Below are positions 11,412-23,365 of a DNA stretch of 64,000 nucleotides, piece after piece (position 1 is the first letter of the stretch; each line of letters opens with the position of its first letter). The DNA comes from Blasia pusilla. Lineage: Eukaryota > Marchantiophyta > Marchantiopsida > Blasiales. Both the position numbers and the translations under genes were made by a program. The stretch spans positions 1,674,001 to 1,738,000 of the forward strand of contig CM114272.1 of the NCBI GenBank assembly GCA_050084515.1. The letters run 5' to 3'. A model generated the notes under the pieces. The model was not told where the DNA came from. It did not search any database and was given only the letters and a program-made list of their open reading frames with translations.

Positions 11412-14170
11412 AAATGCTAGATCCACTAATGGAAATAAGATCATGAAGCGCGACAAATATTTGGATAAGCAATGGGTGGTCCCTTATAATCCTTTGTTAT
11501 GTACCCTTTTTAATTGTCACATTAATTTGGAGATCACAAAAATATTTCAGAAATCAAATAATTATAGAAATATGCATATAAGGGATCTGATGCTTAACAT
11601 TTAAGTTGGAAAAGGATATCGATACCTCCACAATTATGGAGGTCATTGATGAGACGAACTTATATCTTGATGCAAGATTAAATTTCTAGAATTTTATTCT
11701 CTCTAGGATTGTAAAAAGAAAATTTTATGACATAATATATATGTATAATGTAAGTGTATAAAATAGGTTTCCCTTGTTTGATATGTAGATATATCTCTTT
11801 TTTAGAAGTATGTTGGCAACTTTTCAAGTTTAATTTACATGGAGAACAACCAAATATTATGAGATTGGTTGTTCATCTATCATAGGCACAAATGGTTTAC
11901 TACAATGATGTTGGCATGCCCGAGGATATTCTAGAAAGAAATGTGGAGGCAACCCTCACGCAATGGTTTGTTACTAATAATCATGATCATATGGCTCGAG
12001 GATATTTATATTTCGATTTTCCTTTATATTATCGTTGGAGTAAAAAGAAGTGGTGCGTAGAGTACAAAGAAAAAATGCTTGCGGTCATCCTATTGGTCGT
12101 TTATACCTTACTCATCCAAATAAATACTGCATATTCAATGCATCATTTTTACTTGTGCTAAATTTCAAATTTTACTTTTGGAATATTGATATGAGAAAAC
12201 CAATATATTTTGGTTCACAATTTTTTATACCATTTTGATAGGTGATGGAGAACATCACTGGTTGCCGTTGCTTCTTCATCATGTTCAAGGTGCAACTTCA
12301 TATGACCACTTGAGGACTGTTCATGAAATCATATATCCAACTTTTAAGGAAGTTGTTATTAAATTAGGACTTCTTGAGGATGATAATGAGGCCTTTTCTT
12401 CTTAGAAGAAGCTTTCGAGATTCTCACAGGATCCTCACTCCGTCAATTATTCCGTCATTCTCGCTCAATCCGCTATATTATGGAGTGAGTTTTTGACTTC
12501 CCTAATAGAGTATCTCCTTTATGAGCAATGTGAGGTAAGCAAAACATGCAAGCATCATTCCCTTTCTTCTTCTTCTTCACCATCGTATCTATGGACTTAA
12601 TTTGGATATATTACTTTGCCTTGCAGAGAACAGGAATTTCTAATCTTCCACATGATACTTCAACACTGCATTATTGGATGTACGCTATCATTTGCAAGAT
12701 CAAGGAAACATATTTTCTAATTTTCCAGATATGCCACAACCTAACTTCAAATCCCCTCACTCACATACAATTGCTGAGGAAGAGGAACTCAATTATGATC
12801 AAGTTGAGTTATGTTCGCAAGTTAGAAGTGGAAAGGAGTCTTTGAATGAAAGAAAATAGATAATTTGGGATGCTATACATGATCAATTGGAGAAAATGAT
12901 ACGTAATGCTTTATCTTCTCAATTTTTTTTTATTGATGGCCCAATTGGAACATGGAAGACCTTCTTATATAATCTTGCTCTTGCAAGTGTAAGAAGTGCG
13001 TGAGGTATTGCTTTAGCTGTCGCATCATATGAGATAACTGCACTATTATTAACTGGGAGGGCGTACAACACACTCACGCTTGAGGATTCCTATTAATCTT
13101 GATGAAAACTTCACTTGCAGAATACGTGTCAATAGCGAAGTAGTACGTATGATCCGGAGGGCCTCACTTATTATATGAGATGAGATACCCATGACTCATT
13201 AGGCCGTGAATTGTATCTTATAAGGTACCATGGGAGTGATCTTTCATGGCTTGAAGCATGTGCCATTTGGGATAAGCTCATTATGTTTGGTGGCGATTTT
13301 CGTCAAGTTTTACTTGTCATTCGTCATGGGGATCGCCCAAAAATTATACAAGACACCTTAAAGAGATCATATTTATGATCCCACGTTAGGATGATAAAAC
13401 TTATTAAAAATATGAGTGTTCAAAATTTAAAAGGACATATGTGTGTTCATCAATAAGATTTTGTTGATTGGTTATTGGAGAGGATTGTGTGCCTTTACAC
13501 ACTTATTTGGGAGATGATCTCATTCAACATGGTTGTTCACAGTAAGAGTATAATATCAATAAATGATCTTATTGATATTCTATATGGAAGTGATCACCAA
13601 CGATTTCATGACATCAATTTTTTGAGAAAGATGTTGATGAAGATTTTTTTGGAATATTTCTTCTAACAATATGTGTTATGTACATGAGCATACTTACCTC
13701 ACGGTTGACATGAGTTACATGAATTCTTGGATACATGCTTACCTTATGGACTACCCCGCATAGTTTGTGTTTGAAAGTTGGTGCATCAATCATGCTTGCA
13801 CGGAAACATGAACTATTCAAAAGGACAAGCGAATAGCACTTAATCTATCATTAGTTGATTCATGCAATATATTATAGATGTTGAAATTATTAAGGGGAAG
13901 AATATTGGAGATCGAGTTTTTATTCCGGGCGTCCCATTGATTACTTATAACCCGGGCTTGCCTTTTGATTTGCATAGAATGAAATTCCCTATTCGTCCGA
14001 CCTTTGCCGTGATTATTAATAAGTCGCAAGGTCATACTTTCCAAAAGGTTGGAATTTACTTACGCTTATTTTCTCATGCCAAACTATACTATATGTGGCA
14101 TTGTCTAGAATAGGACAAAAGAATTCAATTCATACTATGATCGGCAATGATACATGCTTGAACGAGAAAG
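11412..14170 (+). pseudogene. Decayed Helitron Rep-helicase (RepHel) relic
   Basis: Conserved blocks of plant Helitron RepHel appear in the right order on one strand, broken by frameshifts and stops. They are WVVPYNP..NCHIN (about 11475-11530), a DETNLYLDAR-like block (about 11650-11685), LHGEQPN..RLVVHL (about 11835-11880), MVYYNDVGMPEDILERN (11892 on), IGRLYLTHP in a shifted frame (about 12090), LLLHHVQGATSYDHLRTVHE and YPTFKEV..LGLLEDDNEAF (about 12270-12400), a Walker A remnant DGPIGTWKT (about 12935, with W where Gly is expected), WDEIPMTH (about 13180), FGGDFRQVL (about 13290), GLPRIVCLKVGASIML (about 13755), and a C-terminal block with GKNIGDRVFIPGVPL and INKSQGHTFQKVG (about 13890-14050). 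The N-terminal Rep catalytic region is missing or unrecognisable. A TGA interrupts the helicase near 13002. It cannot encode an active transposase. I did not find Helitron 5' TC or 3' hairpin-CTRR ends. Confidence 0.88.
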
Positions 14171-15240
14171 GTGTAAGGTGATTACACCCGACATGTAGTC
14201 TATAAGGAAATTCTTACATGAACTAGATTACTTATTTTCTAATGAAACAAGATAAAGATATTTGAAAAGATTTGTATATTTTTCAACTTTCAATTATTTC
14301 TAAATTTTTTTTCTATCCGGGCAACTTACTATACTAGTGATTTAATTGAGTAAAAAGTAAGATTTAATAAATTCCTTTGCCCACCTTTATGTCCTAATTT
14401 GATTAGAGGAAATAAAACCTGCCAATACTAACTAAGCATAACCTAATAGAAAGTGAAAAATCTGGTTCAGAACTTATAATCGATTAAGATATGGACAATA
14501 GTCCCAAACACAAATTAGACAAATCCACCAGTCCCGTTCCCATAGCTTATTACTACACCTGAAAATAAATTGGTGCTGGAGTTTAGAGACATGGGGATGG
14601 GTACAAAAGTAGATGCTCAAAAAGCCCATGACATTAAGTCATTCACTCATGAATAAATCAGCGTGGACTTACTCTAGAAGCACGAGCAAAGAAATATGAA
14701 ACCAAATGTTATAGCGAAAGAACTTGTAGTGTTAAACTCTAGAAACGAACAAGAAACTGATTTCTTATACTATAAACTGGTTGCAACATATACTAAAAAG
14801 GATTCACTTTCAAATTTATTTTATTGGAAATTTGCTATTGGACCCCTTAAAAGTTTTAAAGATATCATTAATTAAATTTCCAAGACGTTTTCTAAAAGCC
14901 GCGCACACCTCTATACGGACAGTTTCTCTTAGCTAATATGGAAGCCTTTATTTATTTCAGCACTACTACTCCACTCCGTCATCTTCACGCTTTTTATGTG
15001 CAAATGTTGGCGCATTTTCCGTTGCAGAGGTTCAATGCAAGGCTTCAAAGGAGTGGCAATGGAGTCCAGCTCGCCCCATTCGGTTTAGTGCGTGTGCTGC
15101 GGGGCGACGACGCTGTTCTCCGGCGATTGATTAACTCGCTACAGCAGCTGCGCTTTAGTTTGCTCATTCGCTGATTTTCCCAATTGACTCGCGCTTGGAT
15201 CCGCTTCGCGCGTTTGCTCATGCGTTAGATTTCTAGTTTG
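14171..15240. other. Gene-free DNA leading into the CCCH gene island
   Basis: AT-rich until about 14890, then GC content rises sharply. A 78-codon frame at 14938-15174 has no recognisable family and probably lies in the promoter or leader of the CCCH gene. Confidence 0.4.
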
Positions 15241-15530
15241 GAGCGGACTTGCAATTGAGAAGACGGTGTCCCGAGAACATCATCATCATCAACATAAACA
15301 AAGTCACGGCAGAAAACGGGGCTGGAGCAGACTTGCAGTGGAGAAGACGGTTTCCCAGAAGATCAGCAACAACGTCTCGGAAGATCATCAACAACAACGT
15401 CTAGGAAAATCATCAGCGACAACAACATCGCGGAAGAAAACGGGGCTGGAGCGGACTTGCAGTGGAGAAGATATTGTCCCCATAAGCTCATCATCAACAA
15501 CAACAACGTCTCGGCAGAAAACGGGGTAAG
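15241..15530. repeat. Degenerate tandem repeat upstream of the CCCH gene
   Basis: GAGC(G/A)GACTTGCA recurs at 15241, 15325 and 15449, each followed by GAGAAGA. Units also share CATCATCAACAA and AGAAAACGGGG(C/T) words. Spacing is 84 and 124 bp because internal CAACAACGTC sub-units vary in number. Confidence 0.75.
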
Positions 15531-15704
15531 ATGAGATTTGTCACTGCGTTATGGGAAAACTCAGTTTATACTCGGCCATAGAGCCGGACCTCTTTCCCTA
15601 ATCTCAGTGGCAGAAAACGGGGTAAGATGAGATTTGTCACTGCGTTATGGGAAAACTCAGTTTATCCTCGGCCATAGAGCCGGTCCTCTTTCCCTAATCT
15701 CAGC
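15513..15704. repeat. 96-bp tandem duplication carrying a splice-donor-like site
   Basis: Copy one is 15513-15608 and copy two is 15609-15704, nearly identical. Each holds ACGGGGTAAGATGAG, so a GTAAGA donor-like word occurs at both 15526 and 15622. If this is 5' untranslated sequence, the duplication provides two alternative donors. A plausible acceptor (TGTACATGCAG) lies near 15925. Confidence 0.85.
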
Positions 15705-15819
15705 AGCCTCGGAAACAGAATGTGAGGAAAGGAAGATCCCTGTTCAGGCGAGATGTTTGGTTGGGCATAATCAGGTTGCGTCTGTGTCATTTCCTTCCCT
15801 GAATCAATCACTCAATGCC

Positions 15820-15905
15820 TTTGCTCTCATTCTTCAGACTGAACAGCTTATCTAGAGCTTCTTACTCTCGTTCTTCAGACCGAACAGCTTATCTAGAGCT
15901 TCTTA
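15820..15905. repeat. About 42-bp tandem duplication
   Basis: Two copies of a segment containing GAACAGCTTATCTAGAGC lie head to tail, with a short third piece (CTAGAGCTTCT) after them. It sits in the presumed leader of the CCCH gene. Confidence 0.8.
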
Positions 15906-16013
15906 CCTAGAGCTTCTGTACATGCAGGATCTGGATTTGGCAGACCACGTGCATTTGTGTATGCGAAGTGAGCTGTTGTTCTCAATTTGGCATTCCAACG
16001 CGCTTGAATCCCC

Positions 16014-17324
16014 ATGAATCCAAGCGGTCCACCCCGGAAAAGGCCCGGAATGAGGTTGAGTGTGGAACCTCCGAGTCGATCGCACAAGATGATGCCCGAT
16101 ACGAATCCGGGCATGGGTCCTTCCAAGCCATCCTCGCAGAAGAGGCCAGATATGATGAGTTCGAGCATGGGTCCTTCCAGGCCATCGTCGCAGAAGAGGC
16201 CAGATATGATGAGTTCGAACATGGGTCCTTCCAGGCCATCGCAGAAGAGGCCAGATTTGAGCTCGAGGATGGGTCATTCCAAGCGAGATGTGAATGCGAG
16301 CGTGGATTCCTCCCGGGTGCTGCTGCTGCGCAAGACGGCGCTGAGTTTGGACACAACCAAATCCCTCGAGAGGCCGCATGTCAGTTCGGGCATGAACCCC
16401 TCCAGTCCATTCGATACTACTTCGGACATTGATAACCCTAAGCCATCGCTGAAGAGGCCACATGTGAGTCTGAGCATGGATCCTCCCAGCCAGCATATGA
16501 GTCTGAGCACGGATCCTCCCAGGCAGTATATGAGTCTGAGCACGGATCCTCCCAGGCAGTATATGAGTCTGAGAGCGGATCCTCCCAGGCAGGAAGTGAG
16601 TCTGAGAACGGATCCTCCCAGGCACTGGTGCATGAAGCTCGATATGAATTCGGACATGGAGAACCTGAGGCTCCAAGAAAGAGAAATGAACTCCCGGGCG
16701 AATGGCAGAGCGCACCGTTGTTCAATGTTAGGCGACCCTCGAATCGAATGTCGTCTGTTCGCTTCGCCTGTGGGCTGTCCTTACGGAGACGCTTGTGTCT
16801 TCAGGCATGTACCTCGGACTGAAGACACGGGCGCCGCGTTACCATGGCCTAGTCCTCCATCGCCCCGTCCTCTTCCGGCGATGGAGAACGAAAGCAGACC
16901 TCGGTCGAAGAAACTCTGCACGAGATTCTTCTCCACTTCTGGATGCGAATTCGGCGAAGATTGCTATTTCCGGCACTATATTTGTGACGGAGTTGCGCCT
17001 CTTGAGACGACGACTCTTGAAGCAGTGGGAAGGATCTCGCCATCTCCTTCAAGAGAAGTGCTCGACAACAACAACAGCACCTCTCACCAATCCCGAGTCT
17101 GCAAGAAATTCGGAACTCCTCAAGGATGTCGATTCGGAGACCATTACCGTTACCAGCACGTGCAGCCTTTGGTTTCGACGTTGGATGACGAAGTTAAGTG
17201 CATGGTGAGAGGACTCAAGACCGAGCTCTGCTACAGGTTCGACACCCCACGAGGATGCCAGTTTGGGAGAAGGTGCTATTTCGCTCATGGAGTGAGGGAG
17301 TTGGGCACACTGAGGGAGTATTGA
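16014..17324 (+). CDS. CCCH-type zinc-finger protein with four fingers and an internally repetitive N-terminus
   Basis: An uninterrupted 436-codon frame. The N-terminal half is two minisatellites in frame: an 18-residue unit (MGPSRPSSQKRPDMMSSN, residues 34-86, three copies) and an 11-residue unit (MSLSTDPPRQY, residues 151-205, five copies). The C-terminal half has four CX8CX5CX3H modules: Cys246/255/261-His265, Cys302/311/317-His321, Cys363/372-Tyr378-His382, and Cys406/415/421-His425. In the third module the third cysteine is Tyr378 (codon TAC at 17145-17147), so that finger should not bind zinc normally. The FFSTSGCEFGEDC and LCYRFDTPRGCQFG wording resembles the plant KH-plus-CCCH group (AtC3H14/36/52-like), but no KH domain is visible. 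Such proteins usually bind RNA in the nucleus or cytoplasmic granules. Basic KRP words may aid RNA binding or nuclear import (inference). The start is the first ATG of the frame. Upstream duplications may form a spliced leader. Confidence 0.88.
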   Translation: MNPSGPPRKRPGMRLSVEPPSRSHKMMPDTNPGMGPSKPSSQKRPDMMSSSMGPSRPSSQKRPDMMSSNMGPSRPSQKRPDLSSRMGHSKRDVNASVDSSRVLLLRKTALSLDTTKSLERPHVSSGMNPSSPFDTTSDIDNPKPSLKRPHVSLSMDPPSQHMSLSTDPPRQYMSLSTDPPRQYMSLRADPPRQEVSLRTDPPRHWCMKLDMNSDMENLRLQEREMNSRANGRAHRCSMLGDPRIECRLFASPVGCPYGDACVFRHVPRTEDTGAALPWPSPPSPRPLPAMENESRPRSKKLCTRFFSTSGCEFGEDCYFRHYICDGVAPLETTTLEAVGRISPSPSREVLDNNNSTSHQSRVCKKFGTPQGCRFGDHYRYQHVQPLVSTLDDEVKCMVRGLKTELCYRFDTPRGCQFGRRCYFAHGVRELGTLREY

Positions 17325-17346
17325 AGTCCTTACTTCCTTGAGTTCT

Positions 17347-17503
17347 AAGACGGATGATCAAGGTTTTCATGAAGCAGCTAGAAGCAAGATTCATTCCAGC
17401 TGCTTGACACAACAGGAGACCACACGTTTTAAGACGGATCAAGTTTTTCATGAATCAGCTATAAGCAAGATTCATTCCAGCTGCTTGAAACAACAGGAGA
17501 CCA
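17347..17503. repeat. 84-bp tandem duplication in the presumed 3' untranslated region
   Basis: Copies start at 17347 and 17431 (AAGACGGATGATC and AAGACGGATC) and share GCAAGATTCATTCCAGCTGC and CAACAGGAGACC. It lies 25 nt after the CCCH stop codon. Confidence 0.88.
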
Positions 17504-17589
17504 GAATCGAGAGCTCTGGAGTTGGAGTCCTTGCTTCTATGACTAGGATATGACTATCTTCCAGGCTAACCATTGACACGTTTAGGGTT

Positions 17590-18188
17590 TAGCTAGCTAG
17601 CTCTAGATCTCCAATTGCTCACACGTTTGTGGTTGTGATGCACTGGAGTGATTTTTGTGTACATGGATTGCAATCTGAACTCTAGAAGTGAGCCAACCCA
17701 TAGCTAAAGAGCTTGACTGCAAGGAACTTTACCATGAAATAAAAAGAAGAAAGAAAAAGAGAGAAAAGAGAGGCTGTGGATATGGAATTCTTCGATTGTG
17801 TTGGTATGACAAGGATTTATGTTTCAATTCTTCAAACTTTTTCCTTCATTCCATGAATATCTATATGGTCCAGATCGATAAGAAGAGTGGTAGCTAGCTC
17901 TAGATCTCCAATTGTTCATACGTTTGTGGTTTTGATGCAGTCGATGATTCTTTTGTACATGGACTACAATCTGAACTCTAGAAGTGAGCCCACCTACAGC
18001 AGCTCGATAAGGCAGGCTAGCGAGCTTGACTGCAAAGAACTTTGCCATGAAATGAATTGAAAAGAAAAGGAAAAAAGAGGGATCTCGATACTTGTTTGTT
18101 TGACAAGGATTAATGTTTCAATTCTTCAAACCTTTTTCTTCATTCCATGAATATCTATTTAGTCCAGATCGACCATAAGAGTACTAAG
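17590..18188. repeat. About 300-bp tandem duplication
   Basis: The segment from CTAGCTCTAGATCTCCAATT to GGTCCAGATCGA (about 17592-17885) is repeated at about 17893-18185 with scattered changes and a few indels. Shared landmarks include CAATCTGAACTCTAGAAGTG and TTCCTTCATTCCATGAATAT. It lies downstream of the CCCH gene and I see no coding role. Confidence 0.85.
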
Positions 18189-18206
18189 TACAATTTCTTG
18201 GCTCAT

Positions 18207-18239
18207 GTTTTGAGCTGATGAAATGAATCAGCTCAAAAC
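18207..18239. repeat. 13-bp perfect inverted repeat
   Basis: Arms 18207-18219 and 18227-18239 are exact reverse complements (GTTTTGAGCTGAT) around a 7-nt loop GAAATGA. Confidence 0.9.
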
Positions 18240-21200
18240 TGTCTGATGCTTCCATTGCTATGGGGGGATTTCATCTCCACCCATTCCTCTCAGTGTATAG
18301 AAGCCCTATCCTAAAACGATGGAATTTTCTTTGGTGTCATTTCCATATTTTGGACTCCATTCAAGTTTCGGAATCACAAGCCTTAGGGTTAAGGGAGAGA
18401 AGATGACTTGTGAGCATTTCTTACTTGTCACTAAAATCCTCCATATTCCAGTTTTGAGCACAAGCCCAATTATCCTAACCCTTCAATAACATAAGGAAAC
18501 CATCCTTAGAATCAGGGACAACTTGTGAGATCTTCAAGTAACTTTTTTGTATGAGTATCAATTTGAAAATAAGACCACTAACAAACATACTAGGATCCAT
18601 TCAATTTCTAGTTTGAAAGTAGGACAAAACTATGGTCAAAGTTGTATGGAAAATAAATGCCATGGATTTTTTCTAGTTAACATAAAGATCTCCACCTTTG
18701 CTGTTGGGGTAATGATGTATGGATTTATTTGTTTCGGCACAATTGCTTGTTTCACCGGTCATTGTAAGTAGTATTTATTCCCAAGGTTTTTATGTAGTTT
18801 GAGGGCTATTATGTCGGTTTGCTTTGAGTTTTACTAATGGTTAGTTTAGTTTGAGTCTTTTGGAATTTCTAGATTAAGTGACCTAAACTATGTAGGAGTG
18901 GCTTTCACTTGGTTTGTCCCAAAGGACCACATGGTCATACAATTTAATTCAAAAGATGTATTTATCCCTAATTAAGTGCATAGATATTTTAATATAGGGA
19001 TAGACTTTGGAAATTTTAGATTCAACCCATAAGGACGATGCTAAACTATACTTATTATTTAAAATAATCATTAAAAAAAATTTGGGACTATTTTAATTTT
19101 AAACCTCTATCAATATTGAATTATGCTTTTGCCATAATCCCATCTAGGTGCCTTATAAGTATGCATTTAATTTCCAAAGAAGTGTTCTCAACCTAGAATA
19201 AAGGTTTCTATTTCACTTCCATTACTAAACTAATTAAATAGAAAATAGGCTTCTAGGAATTTTACTAAATTTAAGACAAGAAATCCTCCTTCATAGGCAT
19301 TTAATATTGACTAAACCGTACATGCAAAAAATTTGGGGGATTTCCATACTTCCGAATGGTCTGAAAATGAAAACCATATTAATTAAAAAATGCACCATGT
19401 TGTGTAATTCCATTTTTTAGTATCTTCTTGTACTTAAGAAGAAGATACTAAAAAAAACATGAAGATGTGGTGCTTTCATTTTCTCCATTTAAATGGATGA
19501 GATTCCAAGAATGAAATCTCATGAGCAAGAGTAAAATGAATATGTTATCCACATTAAATATAAATAAGTGAGTCTCTCAAATATTGGAAGAGACTTAAGT
19601 ATGTAAGATTAGAGTTGGTGTATTGGGAGCAAATAAATTCCATCTTTTGGAGGACTGAGTTATTTTTTAATTCTCATCCACAATCATTTTAGGAAAACAT
19701 GTGTGTGTTTCTTCAAAAAAAAAGTCAGATTGGTTGTTAGAATAAAGAAATAAAAATGAAATAGGCATATATTCAAAAGGTCTTAACTATAAAATTTTGG
19801 CCACCCAAACTTCCCAAGGATATCTATAAGAATAGTGTGATGAAAGAAAAGAAATTTGATCGTAGAATGAGATAGTTGAATGGGTTTCTTAAACCATTTT
19901 TTGCACACTATCTTATCAATCATGGAACCTAGCTTGGTTAACTTAGATGAAGAGATGCCCTAAGCATCTTTGGAATAGTTAGAGGTTTAATCAACACACC
20001 TTTAGGAAATATTAAGTTACACTTATTTTCTTCACATTGGTAGGAGCTTGCTCCAATCTCACTTTTATGTCCATAAATTATAGTAGTATTGGCTATGTAG
20101 TGGTATTGCCTACTTGAGTTTAGATATAGATTAAGGAGAAACATAATGGTAGCAAGGGCTTCAAGGAAAGTTGGCCATGTTGGTTGTGAATGGATTTGGA
20201 AAAATATAAAACGTTTGCTTTACTCATATACATTTTTAGAGCTTAAAGTTTATAAAGATTGCTTCCATCAAAATAGTGCTAAGTAGTGAGTTAATGAAAG
20301 ACTTCTATAAGAAGAGGGGTGACCTAAGGAGTTCAATAGAAAGTCCACCCACCCTTATTTGCATAATCTTTCTCCCCTTCACTAGTGAACCTTCAACGAG
20401 ATGGCTAACTTTTCTATCATTATATAATTGGTTACTCCTTAATTAAAAAAAGACCATATTTTCTCAATAAAGTTCCACCAAAAATAAATCTCTCACTTGG
20501 AATATTACACTAAAAGACATTCTTAATTCCTTGAAATTTATAGACGTAAACAACAAACTTCAATTGAACAAAATTTAAACTCACTAGTTTCCTAAGACCC
20601 ATTCATTTTCTTCTTACATATTTAACTTCTGTATTTGCACCATTAATTTTGGATATTCAACATTTCTTTCTTCCCAATCTATGAGTAGAATTCTATTCAG
20701 AAACTTAGGAAACGTTTGGGTTTGGTTACATGGTTGGGTTTAGGGTTAGCCGCCCACCTTCTTGTGGAAAATTAGTCTATTAATTCAATAGAATAACGTT
20801 TATCAATTTCATCAGTTTCCTTATTAGTTCTATGGTTAAAAAAAAGGAAAATTCTTATCTTAGCTCTACTTCGACGGGGACATTTTATATATCCTAGTGG
20901 GCAAGTGGCGATTAGGCTATTTTTATACATTGAATAAATTAAATATGTTTGCATTCCTTATGTGTTCTTCCCAAAACTAGGCATATAATTGGAGAAGCCT
21001 TTATTCCCCATTTTCATTGGTCCCTGAATATTTTCCCCCCATTCTAATGCCTCCTCTTAATACATGATATATTTGGCCATTTCTATATTAGAATCATCAT
21101 AGCTACAAGATCATAGTTATTTTTTTCCATTCTAAAACTAGTCATATATTTCTTAGGTATTCATCCTTTAAATTTTTTTTAATAGTGAGTAGTCCTCAAA

Positions 21201-22063
21201 TATAATTATTGGTCAAGTCCACTTAGTGTAATCATTCTCCTTCTACTCTTTCTTTTTAACCTTACTCTCCATCTTCATTTTCTTTTAGTTTAGTATCTTC
21301 TAGCATAGTAATTTTATCCCTTGCTAGCAAAGAAACCAGACAAAAAAGGTATTACAACTCTTTTTCTGTTTTTTATTCGATAGATGGAATTTTCCTCTCT
21401 TGGAAATATATCCTCACCTTATCATCTACCCACTCAAAGAACTCAATGACTATGTCACCCACATTTTAATAGAATAAGTAAGTTGAGGAAAACTAAGTTG
21501 GTGCAAAGTTTTGCATGATCGTAATCCGGCCTCTTTTAATCTTTGCATAATTTTCACTCTTATCTTCACTGGATAGTTCATCTACTAAATATATCCGACT
21601 TCCATGTAATGTAGTTTCCCAAAATCATGTATCTATGTGGCCAGATGATCCTTAGTAGATGATCCTTAGTATAGGAACCCTTCTTGCTTTACATGATCCA
21701 TCTTGATCTCATTACAACTTGTGATCCAAACGTTTCTTAGCCTTTTTCCAAAACTCATGTTACCCACATATTTCAGGACTTGAAGAACATGAAGCAAGGA
21801 TAGATATGATCTTCATATGAGCTTAATAAGAGGAATGGATGGTGACATTTATATTTAAGCATGGGAGATAAAGTAGAGAACAATATATGATCGTCTTCCT
21901 TTGTGTGAAAAAGGAAAGAGTGTCCTTCAAAGGACTCCTTTTGGATGATGTTCTAATTGTCTTCGATCCCTTTTTAGATCTGCTTCCCTTCAAATCTTTA
22001 GTCTGAGTCGGAAGAACTCTTTCCGACTCCCAATTCCAGACTTGGACTCCCATTTTCGTCACT
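18240..22063. other. Gene-free AT-rich DNA
   Basis: Nearly 3.8 kb of AT-rich DNA without a recognised gene. The longest frames are under 95 codons and have no family resemblance. It contains a 17-bp perfect hairpin at 19413-19455, listed separately. Confidence 0.45.
19413..19455. repeat. 17-bp perfect inverted repeat
   Basis: Arms 19413-19429 (TTTTTTAGTATCTTCTT) and 19439-19455 are exact reverse complements with a 9-nt loop. Confidence 0.9.
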
Positions 22064-22620
22064 GAGTAGTGCTTGTCGCAGCTGGAATTGGTGCTTGCGA
22101 CCATAGACCCTGCGACTTAAGTAGTGGTTGTCACATAGCCTTAAGGAGTAAAGTAGTGATGGTCGCAGCCTTGCGACCAGAGGCCCGCGCCCTAAGGAGT
22201 GCTTGCGACGATAGATCCGGCGCCTTAAGGAGTGGTTGTCATGCGTGGGCTTGCCACTACAGAGACCGCCACTCTAGTAGTGGTAGTCGCAGCTTATTGA
22301 CCCCGCGCCTTGATTAGTGCTTGTCGCAGCCTTGCTACTATAGAGGCCGCCACTTAAGCACCGCTGGTTGTAGCTTTGTGATCATCGACCCCCGCGCCTT
22401 GATTAGTGTTCGTCGCAGCCTTGCTACTATGGACACCTCCACTTCAGGAGTGGTGGTGGCAGCCTCTTGCGACCTTCGACCTCACCCCTTAAGTAGTGCT
22501 GGTCACGGCCTTCTGACCGTAGACACCGCCACTTAATAGTGCGGTCGCATCGTTGCGATCATAGACCCCGCGCCTTAAGCAGTACTAGTCGCAGCCTTCC
22601 CACCATCGATCGCGCTCATC
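22064..22620. repeat. GC-rich degenerate tandem repeat, about 13 units of about 45 bp
   Basis: Units follow the pattern GTAGTGCTTGTCGCAGCCTT, then a GCGACCATAGAC-like word, then C(C/G)GCGCCTTAAG or CCGCCACTTAAG. The latter two endings partly alternate, hinting at a higher-order unit of about 90 bp. The array is a GC island in AT-rich surroundings, and its open frames on the + strand have no family resemblance. Confidence 0.8.
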
Positions 22621-23116
22621 TCAACATCAGACCTCCCGTATGGTTTATGGTTGGAGGGTGGAAATCAGATTTTTAGAGGATACTTCCGTATAAAAATAGG
22701 ATCAATTTTAAACATTTTTGGAGTATTTTTAGAGAATATGTTTGGATTTTTCAAACATTCAATACAATTGTTATGGAGATGAGTAAGGTCATAAACAGGA
22801 AAGACACTTAAACCCTCTATGGGTCATCCATGCCTAATGTTGTGTAGTTCCATCTAAACCCCATTATAGCATGCTATGGGTTTGAGATCTCCCCCACTCA
22901 TATTTCCAATCTATTTATGATTCACAAAATCCCAAAAAGTTATCACAAAAATGCCACAAGAAAATTAAAGCATAATCCTTCCCTAATCATGAGTTGGTCT
23001 CCTACTACGGCATCCATGATTAGTGGGAAGGAAGCTTTAAACTCTTTTGGGAAGGAGGAGCTTATGGAGTGAGAGGAAGATGGAAGATGAGATGGTGAAG
23101 ACAATAAATGGAGGCA
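22621..23116. other. Gene-free spacer
   Basis: AT-rich spacer between two arrays. I see no gene, RNA or clear repeat in it. Confidence 0.4.
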
Positions 23117-23365
23117 TTCATCTTGAAGTGCCTCCATGATTTCAATTATTCCATAAGACAATTGAATTAGGTTCCTTTTTGGATGCAAAAGAGCACTAAA
23201 ACTCCAAGACTTGAGTTGAAATCACTCATCTTGAAGTGTCTTCATTTAGGGTCTTCCCCTAAGACAATAGAATTAGGTTCATCTTTGGATGCGATAGGGC
23301 ACTCAAAACTCCAAGACTTAAGTTGGAAGCACTCATCTTGAAGTGCCTTGATTGAGATTCTTCAA
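23117..23365. repeat. About 108-bp tandem repeat, 2.3 copies
   Basis: TCTTGAAGTG recurs at 23121, 23229 and 23336. Each of the two full units contains AAGACAAT(T/A)GAATTAGGTTC and AAACTCCAAGACTT. Confidence 0.85.

Noticed and set aside
15903-16715. 270-codon minus-strand frame with repeated RIRAQTH-type peptides
   Set aside because: It is the antisense reading of the in-frame repeats of the CCCH gene. The sense frame has zinc fingers.
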